DNA from: Clostridia bacterium
GTDB lineage: Bacteria; Bacillota; Clostridia; Christensenellales; CAG-138
Assembly: GCA_017388175.1 (NCBI GenBank)
Contig: JAFOTD010000008.1
Coordinates: forward strand, 1-64,000
Direction: 5' to 3'
DNA length: 64,000 bases
Shown here one piece after another: positions 1 through 7,782 of the stretch (positions within the stretch are counted from its first letter, which is position 1; every line of letters starts with the position of its first letter). The position numbers and the translations under genes were made by a program. The notes under the pieces were generated by a model. The model saw only the letters and a list, made by a program, of their open reading frames with translations. It was not told the origin of the DNA and made no database searches.

Positions 1-1
1 C

Positions 2-859
2 GGCAAGGCGGTCAAGAAGCCTGCAAAGAACACGCTCGTCAGCTTTGCGGCAAGCGAGGTCGGCGTAGGCAAGGGGTTTGCGTTTCTTGAATTTCTGGAT
101 CAGCTCGGCGCGTTTATCGGTCCGGTCATTCTCTTTTTGATTGTGTCTCTGAAAGGATCGGGCACGCTGTTTTCCGCCTACCGGCTGTGCTTTGCGCTGC
201 TCGGGATTCCCGCGCTCATCACCGTCGGATTGGTCGTATTCTCCCGCATCAGATACCCGCACCCGGAAATCTTTGAAAAAGCCGAAGAGGAAGCGGAGCC
301 GTTCCGGTTCAAAAAGCCGTTCGTGCTCTATATGATCGCCATTTCCCTGTTCGCGTTCGGATTTGCGGATTTCACACTCATCACCCTGCACGCGGCAAAG
401 ACGCAGGCGTTCCCCGAATCGACGCTGAGCCTTCTTTACGCTGCGGCGATGGCAGTGGACGCGTTTGCCGCGCTGTTCTTCGGCTGGCTGTTCGACCGGA
501 TCGGGCTTCGGGCGCTGATCCTCTCAACCCTGCTCAGCACGTTCTTCTCCGGCTTTGTGTTTTTAACCGGAAACCCGTACCTGATCGCGGTCGGCATCGT
601 TCTCTGGGGCGTCGGCATGGGCGCGCAGGAGAGCATCATGAAGGCAGCCGTCAGCAAGATCGTTCCGCGTTCCATGCGCAGCACCGGCTTCGGCGTCTTT
701 GAGACCGGTTTCGGCGTCGCGTGGTTTCTCGGAAGCTGGCTTTTGGGCGCGCTGTACGACGTCAATCCCGCCCTGCTTGTGCTGATCTCCGTTGCATCGC
801 AGCTGCTTGCGATCCTGTTCTACGCCCTTTGCGTCCGACAGCGAAAGGCGGAGGATTGA
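2..859 (+). CDS. MFS transporter, 5' end outside window
   Basis: The open frame runs in from the left edge, so the start codon is missing; an internal ATG at 137 is only a Met inside the protein. The visible 285 residues hold about seven hydrophobic segments, a basic cytoplasmic loop after a segment ending near base 240, and the LFFGWLFDRIG signature (about bases 470-505), a D-R-x-G loop typical of the major facilitator superfamily. The product should be an inner-membrane secondary transporter; the substrate cannot be told. A hairpin terminator follows 100 bp after the stop. Family call is secure, function open. Confidence 0.85.
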   Translation, partial: GKAVKKPAKNTLVSFAASEVGVGKGFAFLEFLDQLGAFIGPVILFLIVSLKGSGTLFSAYRLCFALLGIPALITVGLVVFSRIRYPHPEIFEKAEEEAEPFRFKKPFVLYMIAISLFAFGFADFTLITLHAAKTQAFPESTLSLLYAAAMAVDAFAALFFGWLFDRIGLRALILSTLLSTFFSGFVFLTGNPYLIAVGIVLWGVGMGAQESIMKAAVSKIVPRSMRSTGFGVFETGFGVAWFLGSWLLGALYDVNPALLVLISVASQLLAILFYALCVRQRKAED

Positions 860-959
860 CAAAACATCGGATGAAGATTGCATTTGATCGTGTTCCCGCA
901 AAAAATCTGCTTTCGTAAACGGTGATTATCCGGGTATTATTGTTGAATAAAATGAATAC

Positions 960-987
960 GCCCGAAGTGAGAGCGCTTCGGGCTTTG
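960..987 (+). terminator. Intrinsic terminator after MFS gene
   Basis: An 8-bp stem GCCCGAAG/CTTCGGGC with an eight-base loop is followed by a short T-rich stretch. It lies 100 bp downstream of the transporter stop. Confidence 0.6.
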
Positions 988-1003
988 GTGTTATGTGCTG
1001 CGG

Positions 1004-1327
1004 TTATTCATCGAAGACGATCTCGCGGAGGACGAGCTCTTCCGCGCGGGCGAGAATCGAAAACGTCTCCGAAAAGGCGCTTTCGATATCATTTTCTTTC
1101 AAAGTGCAAAGCAAACGACCGCAGTTTAATCCGTTTTCCTTTGCAAAATGACTGACCGGTTTTTCCCAAACATGATTATATAGTTCTTTTCGACTCATGA
1201 CTACAGAGCTTTTATTTTCATAGTATTTCACCGTTCCTTTAAGTGTTTTTTCCGAGTCCTTATATCTGCCAAGCGAGAACGCATATTCATATAGAGGTCC
1301 TTTATGGCTGTGATGGCTTCCCGACAA
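1004..1327 (-). pseudogene. tnpV-like C-terminal remnant, chimeric
   Basis: The last 14 codons (RAEELVLREIVFDE) match the C-terminus of the intact tnpV-type protein at 23864-24217 (RAEEIVIREVVYGE), but the rest of that protein is absent. Instead, the preceding residues carry an SRKELYNHVWEKP motif, which resembles a small domain seen in other clostridial accessory proteins. The longest frame begins at a TTG; an internal ATG at 1198 would give 64 residues, and neither has a good ribosome site. It looks like a fusion of two decayed genes. It is part of the left bracket of the accessory island. Confidence 0.5.
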
Positions 1328-1483
1328 TGGTGAATCCGATTTCTATTATAATTCATCTTGTTTTTGTATCACGTTCTTACAACACTAGTTTCTTTTTAGA
1401 AAAGATGAAAAGAGTGAAATAACCGGTGACTAATAGCGCAGAGAGCATCTGTGCTATTGCTGAACATATTCGAATGTCATGCA

Positions 1484-1600
1484 TCAATTATCCCGGTTGA
1501 CAGGACACGGAATCTGCTTCCGGGAAACGGTGACCTGCGTCCCCAAAAGGATCGGGAGATGGGTTTTTGCGAATTCAACCAGATCCGTCGCCGCTACCAA
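1484..1600 (-). repeat. Mini-ORF repeat, copy 1 (LPILLGT family)
   Basis: Read on the minus strand, this stretch encodes about 38 residues containing EFAKTHLPILLGTQVTV and ending PVNRDN before a TGA. It aligns over its whole length with copies at 24231-24347 and 34517-34630. Only a TTG is available as start here, so it may be decayed. The plus-strand frame across it (1451-2092) is a shadow. Confidence 0.55.
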
Positions 1601-1633
1601 AACAAAACCACCCATCCGGGTGGTTTTTGTTTT
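1599..1633. terminator. Strong bidirectional hairpin terminator
   Basis: A 15-bp arm AAAACAAAACCACCC, loop ATCC, and the complementary GGGTGGTTTTTGTTTT (one extra T) form a stem with A-rich and T-rich ends, able to stop transcription in both directions. It abuts the mini-ORF copy, as does the hairpin at 24348. Confidence 0.75.
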
Positions 1634-1815
1634 GCCAGCGGCGCTCTTTATGAGAGCGGGCGCAACGCGCTCCGTTCGGTAACGCGCCCGCGCCCTCGGC
1701 GCGGATCAGCGCGTTCGCGGAGAAATATCCTTATTCAGCGCGCAGCGCTGTATCTGATCGGATTTCTCCGTATCGGATCGCTGCTGCCAAGTTTACAACA
1801 GACGTTAAAGTGGAA
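1634..1815. other. GC-rich structured non-coding segment, left bracket
   Basis: No convincing gene is seen. The stretch contains nested GC inverted repeats and a longer one, CGGAGAAATATCC against GGATTTCTCCG, followed by TATCGGATCGCTGCTG. The same order of elements (terminator, GC palindromes, GGAGAAT/ATTCTCC stem, TATCGGATCGCCGCTG) recurs at 24381-24520, so this is one copy of a repeated module. The bases from 1816 to 2060 are AT-rich with a short CAGCGG/CCGCTG stem and no gene. Confidence 0.5.
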
Positions 1816-1965
1816 GTCACTTGTGAACTGTTTTTTCTCTCTACCTATAACAGGTGTTGGGAGCTGGTTTTTTGAAATGGAAAAACGTAAAATTGTGTTT
1901 TTTCAGACAGGTCCCTGCAACGACTTGAACAATAAAAACAGCGGCGCAAATCCGCTGATAAAATC

Positions 1966-1977
1966 TTCTCGCTGTCC
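1966..1977 (+). repeat. Direct repeat TTCTCGCTGTCC, copy 1
   Basis: The 12-mer is found in the same orientation at 1966, 14548 and 24533, all in non-coding DNA. The three copies divide the island into two blocks of about 12.6 and 10 kb. Confidence 0.45.
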
Positions 1978-2060
1978 TATAAATAGTTTATTTCTGTCCC
2001 GTTTATCGGATATATCCTGTGAGAGAATGTGTATGAAAAGAAAAAGAGGAGGACAAAGCA

Positions 2061-2390
2061 ATGGAAGAAAAGAAGATTCATTTGAGTTTTGACGTGACGG
2101 TTTGCCTGGGCGGAGGCGACGGCGGGGATGTCAGCGTAAGCGTTGCTGTAACGGAAGACGAATACGAACTGCTCAAGCAATGCTGCCGTGAATATGGCGA
2201 CATCGATCGTTACAGAGGACTTGAAAAACTTCGCAGTCGTATCAGGAGAGCGGCGGAAGACGAGAATGAATTCTGTATGGACAATTACTCGGATTCGGAT
2301 GAGGAAATTGACTATAGCAGCGTCTCTTATATGATCAGCATGCCGAGCCGGATTCAGGACGAGGTTGACGCGGAGGAAGGCGAGGGTTGA
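2061..2390 (+). CDS. Hypothetical acidic protein, 109 aa
   Basis: A clear AGGAGG lies 8 bp before the ATG. The protein has a Gly/Val-rich N-terminal strand region (LGGGDGGDVSVSV), a helical middle and a very acidic C-terminus (DNYSDSDEEIDY, DEVDAEEGEG). No family is recognised. It is followed after 18 bp by a basic small protein and probably cotranscribed; acidic and basic partners may interact, but that is inference. Confidence 0.7.
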   Translation: MEEKKIHLSFDVTVCLGGGDGGDVSVSVAVTEDEYELLKQCCREYGDIDRYRGLEKLRSRIRRAAEDENEFCMDNYSDSDEEIDYSSVSYMISMPSRIQDEVDAEEGEG

Positions 2391-2408
2391 TCCCAACGGA
2401 GGAAGTTC

Positions 2409-2612
2409 ATGAAACACCGAGTCAGAGTACAAGTGCCGGTAGTCTGGCGAGGGTTCTTCGGTAGGAAAAGAGTCGTCTATGAGAAACGAACAATCCTTGT
2501 GGACAGCAGGACCTATCGGCGAATAGTGAAAGAACAGAGGAGACAGGAATCAGGTGATTTCCTCGGCTTCATAGACCAAATGGAAACACTGCATGCGATC
2601 TTCGATGATTGA
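2409..2612 (+). CDS. Hypothetical basic protein, 67 aa
   Basis: It has a GGAGG ribosome site and follows the acidic protein gene by 18 bp. The first 45 residues are rich in Arg, Lys and Val (KHRVRVQVPVVWRGFFGRKR), the last 20 are acidic. No domain is recognised. A long-loop hairpin with a T-run follows at 2651, so the two small genes form their own transcription unit ahead of the methylase genes. Confidence 0.65.
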   Translation: MKHRVRVQVPVVWRGFFGRKRVVYEKRTILVDSRTYRRIVKEQRRQESGDFLGFIDQMETLHAIFDD

Positions 2613-2650
2613 CGGTATGACATGCCTTGCCACCGCTGATGAAAACACGG

Positions 2651-2695
2651 GACGACAGATGCTTTCGCCATAAAGAGGGCTCTCTGTCGTCTTTT
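2651..2695 (+). terminator. Terminator after the small-gene pair
   Basis: Perfect 9-bp arms GACGACAGA/TCTGTCGTC enclose a 23-base loop and are followed by TTTTC. The loop is long, so the strength is uncertain. Confidence 0.5.
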
Positions 2696-2754
2696 CACTT
2701 TTCAAGCAGGAGAATATATGGTATAATCATAATATCTATAAGTATGGGGTCAGT

Positions 2755-3465
2755 ATGGAACAGCAGGTCAAGTCGAAAAAGAGAGTAGCGGATCACGGTG
2801 AGGTGTTTACGGCAGAACGCGAAGTGAACGCCATGCTCGATCTTGTCAAAAACGAAACCGAACGCATTGAGAGCCGGTTCTTGGAGCCTGCTTGCGGCAA
2901 CGGCAATTTCCTTGCGGAGATTCTGCGGCGCAAGCTTGCCGTAGTCAAGCGGATGTACGGCAAAAATCCCGCCGACTATGAGAAATGGTCCATTATCGCG
3001 CTGATGAACATTTACGGCGTGGAGCTTCTGAACGACAACGCCGTCGAGTGCCGCGAACGCCTCTATGGGATTTGGAACGAAGCCTATACCGCCGCCTGCA
3101 AAAAGGACGCCAATGACGAGTGCCGTAGAGCCGCGCGATTCGTGCTCGAAAAGAACATCCTTTGCGGCAACGCGCTTTCGCTGAAAAAGGTGGACGCAAA
3201 CGGACAGGATACGGAAGAACCGATCATCTTTGCCGAATGGACGTTCATTGTCGGCAGCAAGGTCAAACGGCGGGACTTCCGGCTGGACGTGCTGCTGGAG
3301 GAAAATCCCGATCAGGAGAACTACTCCATGCAGCTTTCGCTGTTCGGCGATACAGCGTCCGACGCCGACAACTGGATGATCGATCCGGAGACCAACAAAC
3401 CGACGCCGAAGCCGATTCGCGAGTTTGAACCGAAGGATTACAGGAGGATTTGGGAAGATGCCTAA
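2755..3465 (+). CDS. N6-adenine methylase-like protein, SAM-binding part only
   Basis: The N-terminal region has GEVFTAEREVNAMLDL followed by FLEPACGNGNFL (about residues 42-53), the SAM-binding motif I of N6-adenine DNA methylases. The 236 residues contain no NPPY/DPPY catalytic motif IV. The next gene starts with a clearly related module (DEVFTPPEVANAMLDL, FLDPACKSGVFL) and does carry NPPY, and the two genes overlap by 8 bp. This one is therefore either a subunit of a split enzyme or a duplicated regulatory copy. A TATAAT at 2722-2727 may be its promoter; the ribosome site is weak (GGGG). It opens the restriction-modification-like cluster. Confidence 0.75.
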   Translation: MEQQVKSKKRVADHGEVFTAEREVNAMLDLVKNETERIESRFLEPACGNGNFLAEILRRKLAVVKRMYGKNPADYEKWSIIALMNIYGVELLNDNAVECRERLYGIWNEAYTAACKKDANDECRRAARFVLEKNILCGNALSLKKVDANGQDTEEPIIFAEWTFIVGSKVKRRDFRLDVLLEENPDQENYSMQLSLFGDTASDADNWMIDPETNKPTPKPIREFEPKDYRRIWEDA

Positions 3466-4972
3466 CGATCTCTATACCGGTCTATACAACCCGGACGTGC
3501 TTTCCTGCCTTGCAAACCTCAGTAACGATGAGGTCTTTACCCCGCCGGAGGTAGCAAACGCCATGCTCGATCTGCTGCCGCAGGAGCTGTTTACAAGTCC
3601 CGATACGAAATTCCTCGATCCCGCCTGCAAAAGCGGCGTGTTCCTCCGTGAGATCGCAAAGCGCCTGATTCGCGGCTTGGAGGACAAGATCCCGGACTTG
3701 CAGCAGCGATTGGATCACATCTTTCACGAACAGCTTTACGGCATCGCCATAACGGAGCTGACCTCGCTTCTTTCCCGCCGCAGCGTCTATTGCAGCAAGT
3801 ACCCAAACGGCGCATATTCCGTCAGTAAGTTTGAGAACGCAGAGGGCAACGTACGGTTTCATAGGATAGAACACCGATGGAAAGAAGGCCGATGCGTATT
3901 TTGCGGGGCATCTCAGGATCAGTATGATCGTGATTCTTCACTTGAAACACATTCGTATGAGTTTATTCACACCTCAAAACCACAGGAGATTTATAAAATG
4001 AAATTCGATGTGATCATCAGCAATCCTCCTTACCAACTTAGTACAGGACAGGGTCAATCGCAAGCGTTGCCACTTTATCATCGCTTTATCGAGCAAGCAA
4101 TTAAGCTGAATCCTCAGTATTTGCTGATGATTACTCCTTCTCGATGGTTTGCTGGTGGGATGGGATTGGATTCTTTTAGAACAACCATGCTTAAAGATGG
4201 GAGGCTTCGTGAGATAGTTGACTATTCAATGTCAACAGATTGCTTTCCGGGTGTAGATATTGCTGGAGGTGTAAACTATTTTCTTTGGGATAGGTCTTAT
4301 AAAGGCGATTGCAAATATACATACATCGATAGTGAGAAACGAACGACGCTCATTCGGCAACTTGACGAGTATGATGTGTTTGTTCGCAACAACAACGCAA
4401 TCAGCATAGTTCATAAGGTTATGAACAGCCATGAGAAGAATATTGGCACGATCATGAGTCCGCTTGGTCCGTTTGGTATTGGTACTGCAGAACGGGGAAT
4501 CGAAAAGAATACTGGTGATTGTTATCGCCTTCGTTCAAGTGCCGGCGATAGTTATATTAAAAAAACAAGCGTTAAAAACGGATTGAACTATATCGACAAG
4601 TGGAAGGTAATTATTGGAAAAGCAACCTCTGCAGGCGCAGCAACAGCAAACAAGAAAGATGGAACCAGAAAGGTTATAGCAACGCTTGATGTGTTAGAGC
4701 CTGGTTTTGTATGCACATTCTCATATTTTATCGCAGGCGCTTTTTCGGATAAGGTAACAGCAAAAAACTGTAGAGACTACTATGCCACAAAATTTGTTCG
4801 CTTTTTGCTCCTTCAATGCTTATCTTCTATCAACATCTCAAGAGATAGATTTGCATTTGTCCCACTTCAAGACTTTTCAAAGTCTTGGACGGATGAAGAA
4901 CTATATGTCAAATATGGCTTATCCAATGAAGAAATTGCTCTCATTGAATCCATGATCAAGCCAATGGAGTAA
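3458..4972 (+). CDS. Eco57I-type N6-adenine DNA methyltransferase
   Basis: The start is placed at 3458, where GGAGG precedes ATG and the gene overlaps the previous stop by 8 bp; an upstream frame to 3425 lacks support. Motif I is FLDPACKSGVFL and motif IV is NPPYQLSTG, as in Eco57I-type methylases that methylate adenine N6. About 504 residues; the C-terminal half probably reads the DNA target. GC content falls sharply after about base 3900, so the target-recognition half looks recombined or separately acquired. The partner nuclease/helicase is probably the protein at 7783-10728, after four intervening accessory genes. Confidence 0.85.
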   Translation: MPNDLYTGLYNPDVLSCLANLSNDEVFTPPEVANAMLDLLPQELFTSPDTKFLDPACKSGVFLREIAKRLIRGLEDKIPDLQQRLDHIFHEQLYGIAITELTSLLSRRSVYCSKYPNGAYSVSKFENAEGNVRFHRIEHRWKEGRCVFCGASQDQYDRDSSLETHSYEFIHTSKPQEIYKMKFDVIISNPPYQLSTGQGQSQALPLYHRFIEQAIKLNPQYLLMITPSRWFAGGMGLDSFRTTMLKDGRLREIVDYSMSTDCFPGVDIAGGVNYFLWDRSYKGDCKYTYIDSEKRTTLIRQLDEYDVFVRNNNAISIVHKVMNSHEKNIGTIMSPLGPFGIGTAERGIEKNTGDCYRLRSSAGDSYIKKTSVKNGLNYIDKWKVIIGKATSAGAATANKKDGTRKVIATLDVLEPGFVCTFSYFIAGAFSDKVTAKNCRDYYATKFVRFLLLQCLSSINISRDRFAFVPLQDFSKSWTDEELYVKYGLSNEEIALIESMIKPME

Positions 4973-5016
4973 GAAATAACAAAGAAGAGGACGGCGCACC
5001 GGAGAATCAATAGTTA

Positions 5017-5835
5017 ATGGATCAAGTAACAAGGTCACAACATACTGTACCGAGATTCTATCTTAAGAACTTTTCTGAGAAAGGTAGGGTTTGGGCGTTA
5101 GATAAAAAAGACGGACATTGCTTTAATCCGAGCATTGATGATATATGCGTGGAGAACTATTTCTACGAGATGACGGATTTTGATGGCAACCGTATTTATG
5201 AAAACGCTATTGAAAACAAATTCCAACAGCAAGAAGCGATTTGGGCTTTATTGTTGCAAAGGATTATTCGTATCTGCGACACCATCAGTAATGGGAGTTC
5301 CTTTGTTGCAAGCACAGAAGAAAAAAGCATGTTGCTTGATATGACAATCAATATTTTGATGCGGAATCCTGTTTCTCTGCAATCGGTTTCATCGTCCTTA
5401 GAAAAAGGAGGAATGTATGAATTCATAGACGATCAACAAAAAGCTGTGATTCCGGATCTTCAAATTGAACAGTTGCAAAACTTTCACGAATCCTTTAATC
5501 GTTTTATTCTTTATTCTGATGAAAGAGCTGCACGAGAAAGAAAAGAGCACTTTGGAAAGTATTATTTCTATGTCGGCTTTGCTAAAGGGCGATTGATTAC
5601 CGCGAGCATGCCCATTTATCTTTCAAGAAAGCTTGACGGAGACAAGCTAATCCTTCCGATTTCTCCCGACTATGCTTTGATATGGACAGAAAACAAGTTG
5701 GGAAAGATGGCTAATGTTCTTTTGCCGATGTCGGATGAGATTATAGCAGATTTACGCCGTTGTTACTTTGAAAAACGTTTTAAGGACTGTCGCTTTGTAA
5801 TCGCCGATAGAAAGGATAAAATCATATGTGCTTGA
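5017..5835 (+). CDS. DUF4238 protein
   Basis: The N-terminus SQHTVPRFYLKNFSEKGRVW is the signature of DUF4238 proteins, many of which sit in defence islands; their activity is not established as far as I know. The protein is 272 residues, the usual length, and AT-rich in coding sequence. The ribosome site is poor (GGAG about 14 bases upstream). It overlaps the next gene by 10 bp, which indicates translational coupling with a membrane protein. Confidence 0.75.
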   Translation: MDQVTRSQHTVPRFYLKNFSEKGRVWALDKKDGHCFNPSIDDICVENYFYEMTDFDGNRIYENAIENKFQQQEAIWALLLQRIIRICDTISNGSSFVASTEEKSMLLDMTINILMRNPVSLQSVSSSLEKGGMYEFIDDQQKAVIPDLQIEQLQNFHESFNRFILYSDERAARERKEHFGKYYFYVGFAKGRLITASMPIYLSRKLDGDKLILPISPDYALIWTENKLGKMANVLLPMSDEIIADLRRCYFEKRFKDCRFVIADRKDKIICA

Positions 5836-6431
5836 TGGGAGCGATGAATAATAGCCCGCTGATTACGGACTGGATCATGGTTGTAATTACAGCCATTTAT
5901 GTTATTGCAACGGTTCTGATTCTGTTAGCAAACAGGAAGGCAGTAAAGGCAGCAAAAGAACAGCTTGAAGAATCTAAACGCGAGTTTGAAGAAACCCGTC
6001 GTTTAGGGCTAATGCCGTATATCTGTTTTTCGGAGTCGTCAAATAGCTTGACTGACTACTTCTGCCACTTAGATGTTGGTGATGATGCGAAAAGAGAGTC
6101 CTCGTATCATGTGAGAGTAGATATAAAGAACATCGGATTAGGTACGGCAAAAGATATTACCTGCTTATATTGTAATTTTGACAATGTTTGTGATATACCG
6201 TTTCCGATTATTGCTTTACAGAACAGGGAACACTGTTCTATGCGGCTTATCTTCCATTATCCATCAGATACATTTATGTACAATACTGCGTATCTTGTTT
6301 TACGGTATAAGGATCTTTTGGATCGCGCATATGAACAAAAAATCGGCTTTGAATTCGATTATGATAGTGTAAAGGAAGAACATATTACAAGAAGTGTATT
6401 TACTCTTCCCCCGAAAATGGTGAATAATTAA
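5826..6431 (+). CDS. Single-span membrane protein with coiled coil
   Basis: AAAGGA lies 8-10 bases before the ATG, and the gene overlaps the DUF4238 gene by 10 bp. A transmembrane helix (about residues 15-37) is followed by a charged coiled-coil stretch (AKEQLEESKREFEETRR) and a roughly 130-residue beta-rich cytoplasmic domain. This layout is common in membrane proteins of unknown function beside defence nucleases. No enzyme motif is visible. Confidence 0.65.
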   Translation: MCLMGAMNNSPLITDWIMVVITAIYVIATVLILLANRKAVKAAKEQLEESKREFEETRRLGLMPYICFSESSNSLTDYFCHLDVGDDAKRESSYHVRVDIKNIGLGTAKDITCLYCNFDNVCDIPFPIIALQNREHCSMRLIFHYPSDTFMYNTAYLVLRYKDLLDRAYEQKIGFEFDYDSVKEEHITRSVFTLPPKMVNN

Positions 6432-6507
6432 ACTGACTCATAAAATTTGAACATTGTTAAACAAGGATACCATAGAACAAAGATTTGGTGAAAGCGGCGG
6501 AGATAAT

Positions 6508-6855
6508 ATGAGCGAGTTTACGATACTTAATAATAATTTAGAGCAATACTTAAGGCGGGTGCAAGAACGAGCAAAGAAATGTCCGTTTGGGCTGCCGCTT
6601 GATATTGAACATTTATCAGAAATGGACGAACTCAACCGTTTAGGATATGTTTCTTATAAGACAATACAAGCTCCTGGAAGACAAATGAAAAGAGCAGACC
6701 TTACATACAACGGAGAGCATTATTTTGATTTGAAAAAGGAGTATTTGGACAAACAACGACAACAAAAGATCTGGGAATGGGTTAGATACGGTATTACAAC
6801 GCTGATTGCTCTTGCAGCATTGGCAGTATCAATTATCGCTTTGTTGACAAAATAG
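6508..6855 (+). CDS. Small tail-anchored membrane protein
   Basis: The ATG at 6508 has a GGCGGAG site 7 bases upstream; a longer frame from a TTG at 6454 is less likely. The 115 residues have an N-terminal helical region, a PGRQMKRADLTYNGEHYF segment resembling small winged-helix proteins, and one C-terminal transmembrane helix (about residues 92-114). The function is unknown. It lies between the coiled-coil membrane protein and the HNH gene, with gaps suggesting one operon. Confidence 0.6.
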   Translation: MSEFTILNNNLEQYLRRVQERAKKCPFGLPLDIEHLSEMDELNRLGYVSYKTIQAPGRQMKRADLTYNGEHYFDLKKEYLDKQRQQKIWEWVRYGITTLIALAALAVSIIALLTK

Positions 6856-6869
6856 GGGAATATAGTCCA

Positions 6870-7748
6870 ATGGATTCGTGTATTTTTTGTGGAGAAGCAA
6901 TAAAACAGGGAATCAATGATAGCATTGAGCATATCTTTCCTAAAGCTATTGGTGGAACTTTCACCATTAGAAATGTGTGCCGAGGTTGTAACAATAGTTT
7001 AGGAAGAACCGTTGATCATTGGTTCTTGGAAGAGCCATTAATAAAACTATGCAGAATGCTTTATCAGTTAGAAGGAGAAAGCGGCAGTATTCCGACTGTT
7101 TATGATTTTCCCCTTTATGATGAACAAGGTAACCGAGCTATACTCGGACATGGTGATGGAGTGACTGTTCCGACGGTATATGACGATTATGAAGCGAGAA
7201 ATACATCCGTTCAACTCATGGATGATGGACATATACAGTTTCATAGTTCTTCTCCGGAACATGTGAAGAGAAAACTAAAGAAGATAGGGGTTTTGCCGGA
7301 GGATATTGATAAGATCATATCAAAGGGAAGAAGAGAGTATACCTTGGAGAAATATAAATTCGCTATAACTTTTGATAAGATCAATTGCTTACCTTGTTTA
7401 TATAAAATAGCATTTGAATATGCTTGTACCTCTTTAGGCTATAAAGCACTTTCGGATGATACTATTGTTTCTATTCGGGAGTACTTGCTTCGCTGCATGA
7501 ATAACGAGCATCCCGCTCCACCGAGCATAATAGAACCGAAGATTAACGACGGGGAATTCTTCCCATCTGTTTCGAGTTATCATACGATTCAGCTTGACAG
7601 AGATGAAGAAAAGCTGTTTGTTAGGATAGTGTTGTTTGGGAAAGCATTGTTTGAAATACCCATGAGTGAGAACCTTGAATTACTCCGTGACGATGGAAGA
7701 ATTCATGCTATAATGGAACCAATTAATCCTCTAATTGTGAAATCATAG
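6870..7748 (+). CDS. HNH-type endonuclease-like protein
   Basis: The first 50 residues carry CIFCGEA, then IEHIFPKAIGGTF and VCRGCNNSLG. This is a CxxC ... EH-I-P ... CxxCN arrangement: two zinc knuckles around the HNH metal-binding histidines. The remaining 240 residues are AT-rich in coding sequence and unrecognised. GGGGAAT precedes the start. It belongs to the restriction-like gene run and could be a DNA-cutting effector. Confidence 0.75.
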   Translation: MDSCIFCGEAIKQGINDSIEHIFPKAIGGTFTIRNVCRGCNNSLGRTVDHWFLEEPLIKLCRMLYQLEGESGSIPTVYDFPLYDEQGNRAILGHGDGVTVPTVYDDYEARNTSVQLMDDGHIQFHSSSPEHVKRKLKKIGVLPEDIDKIISKGRREYTLEKYKFAITFDKINCLPCLYKIAFEYACTSLGYKALSDDTIVSIREYLLRCMNNEHPAPPSIIEPKINDGEFFPSVSSYHTIQLDRDEEKLFVRIVLFGKALFEIPMSENLELLRDDGRIHAIMEPINPLIVKS

Positions 7749-7782
7749 TCAAAGAATAATAGTACCAGCGAGGATAAAGAAC

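Noticed and set aside
1451..2092. 213-codon plus-strand frame across the left bracket
   Set aside because: It runs through a mini-ORF on the other strand and a strong terminator; no ribosome site. It reads as a chance frame over a repeat.
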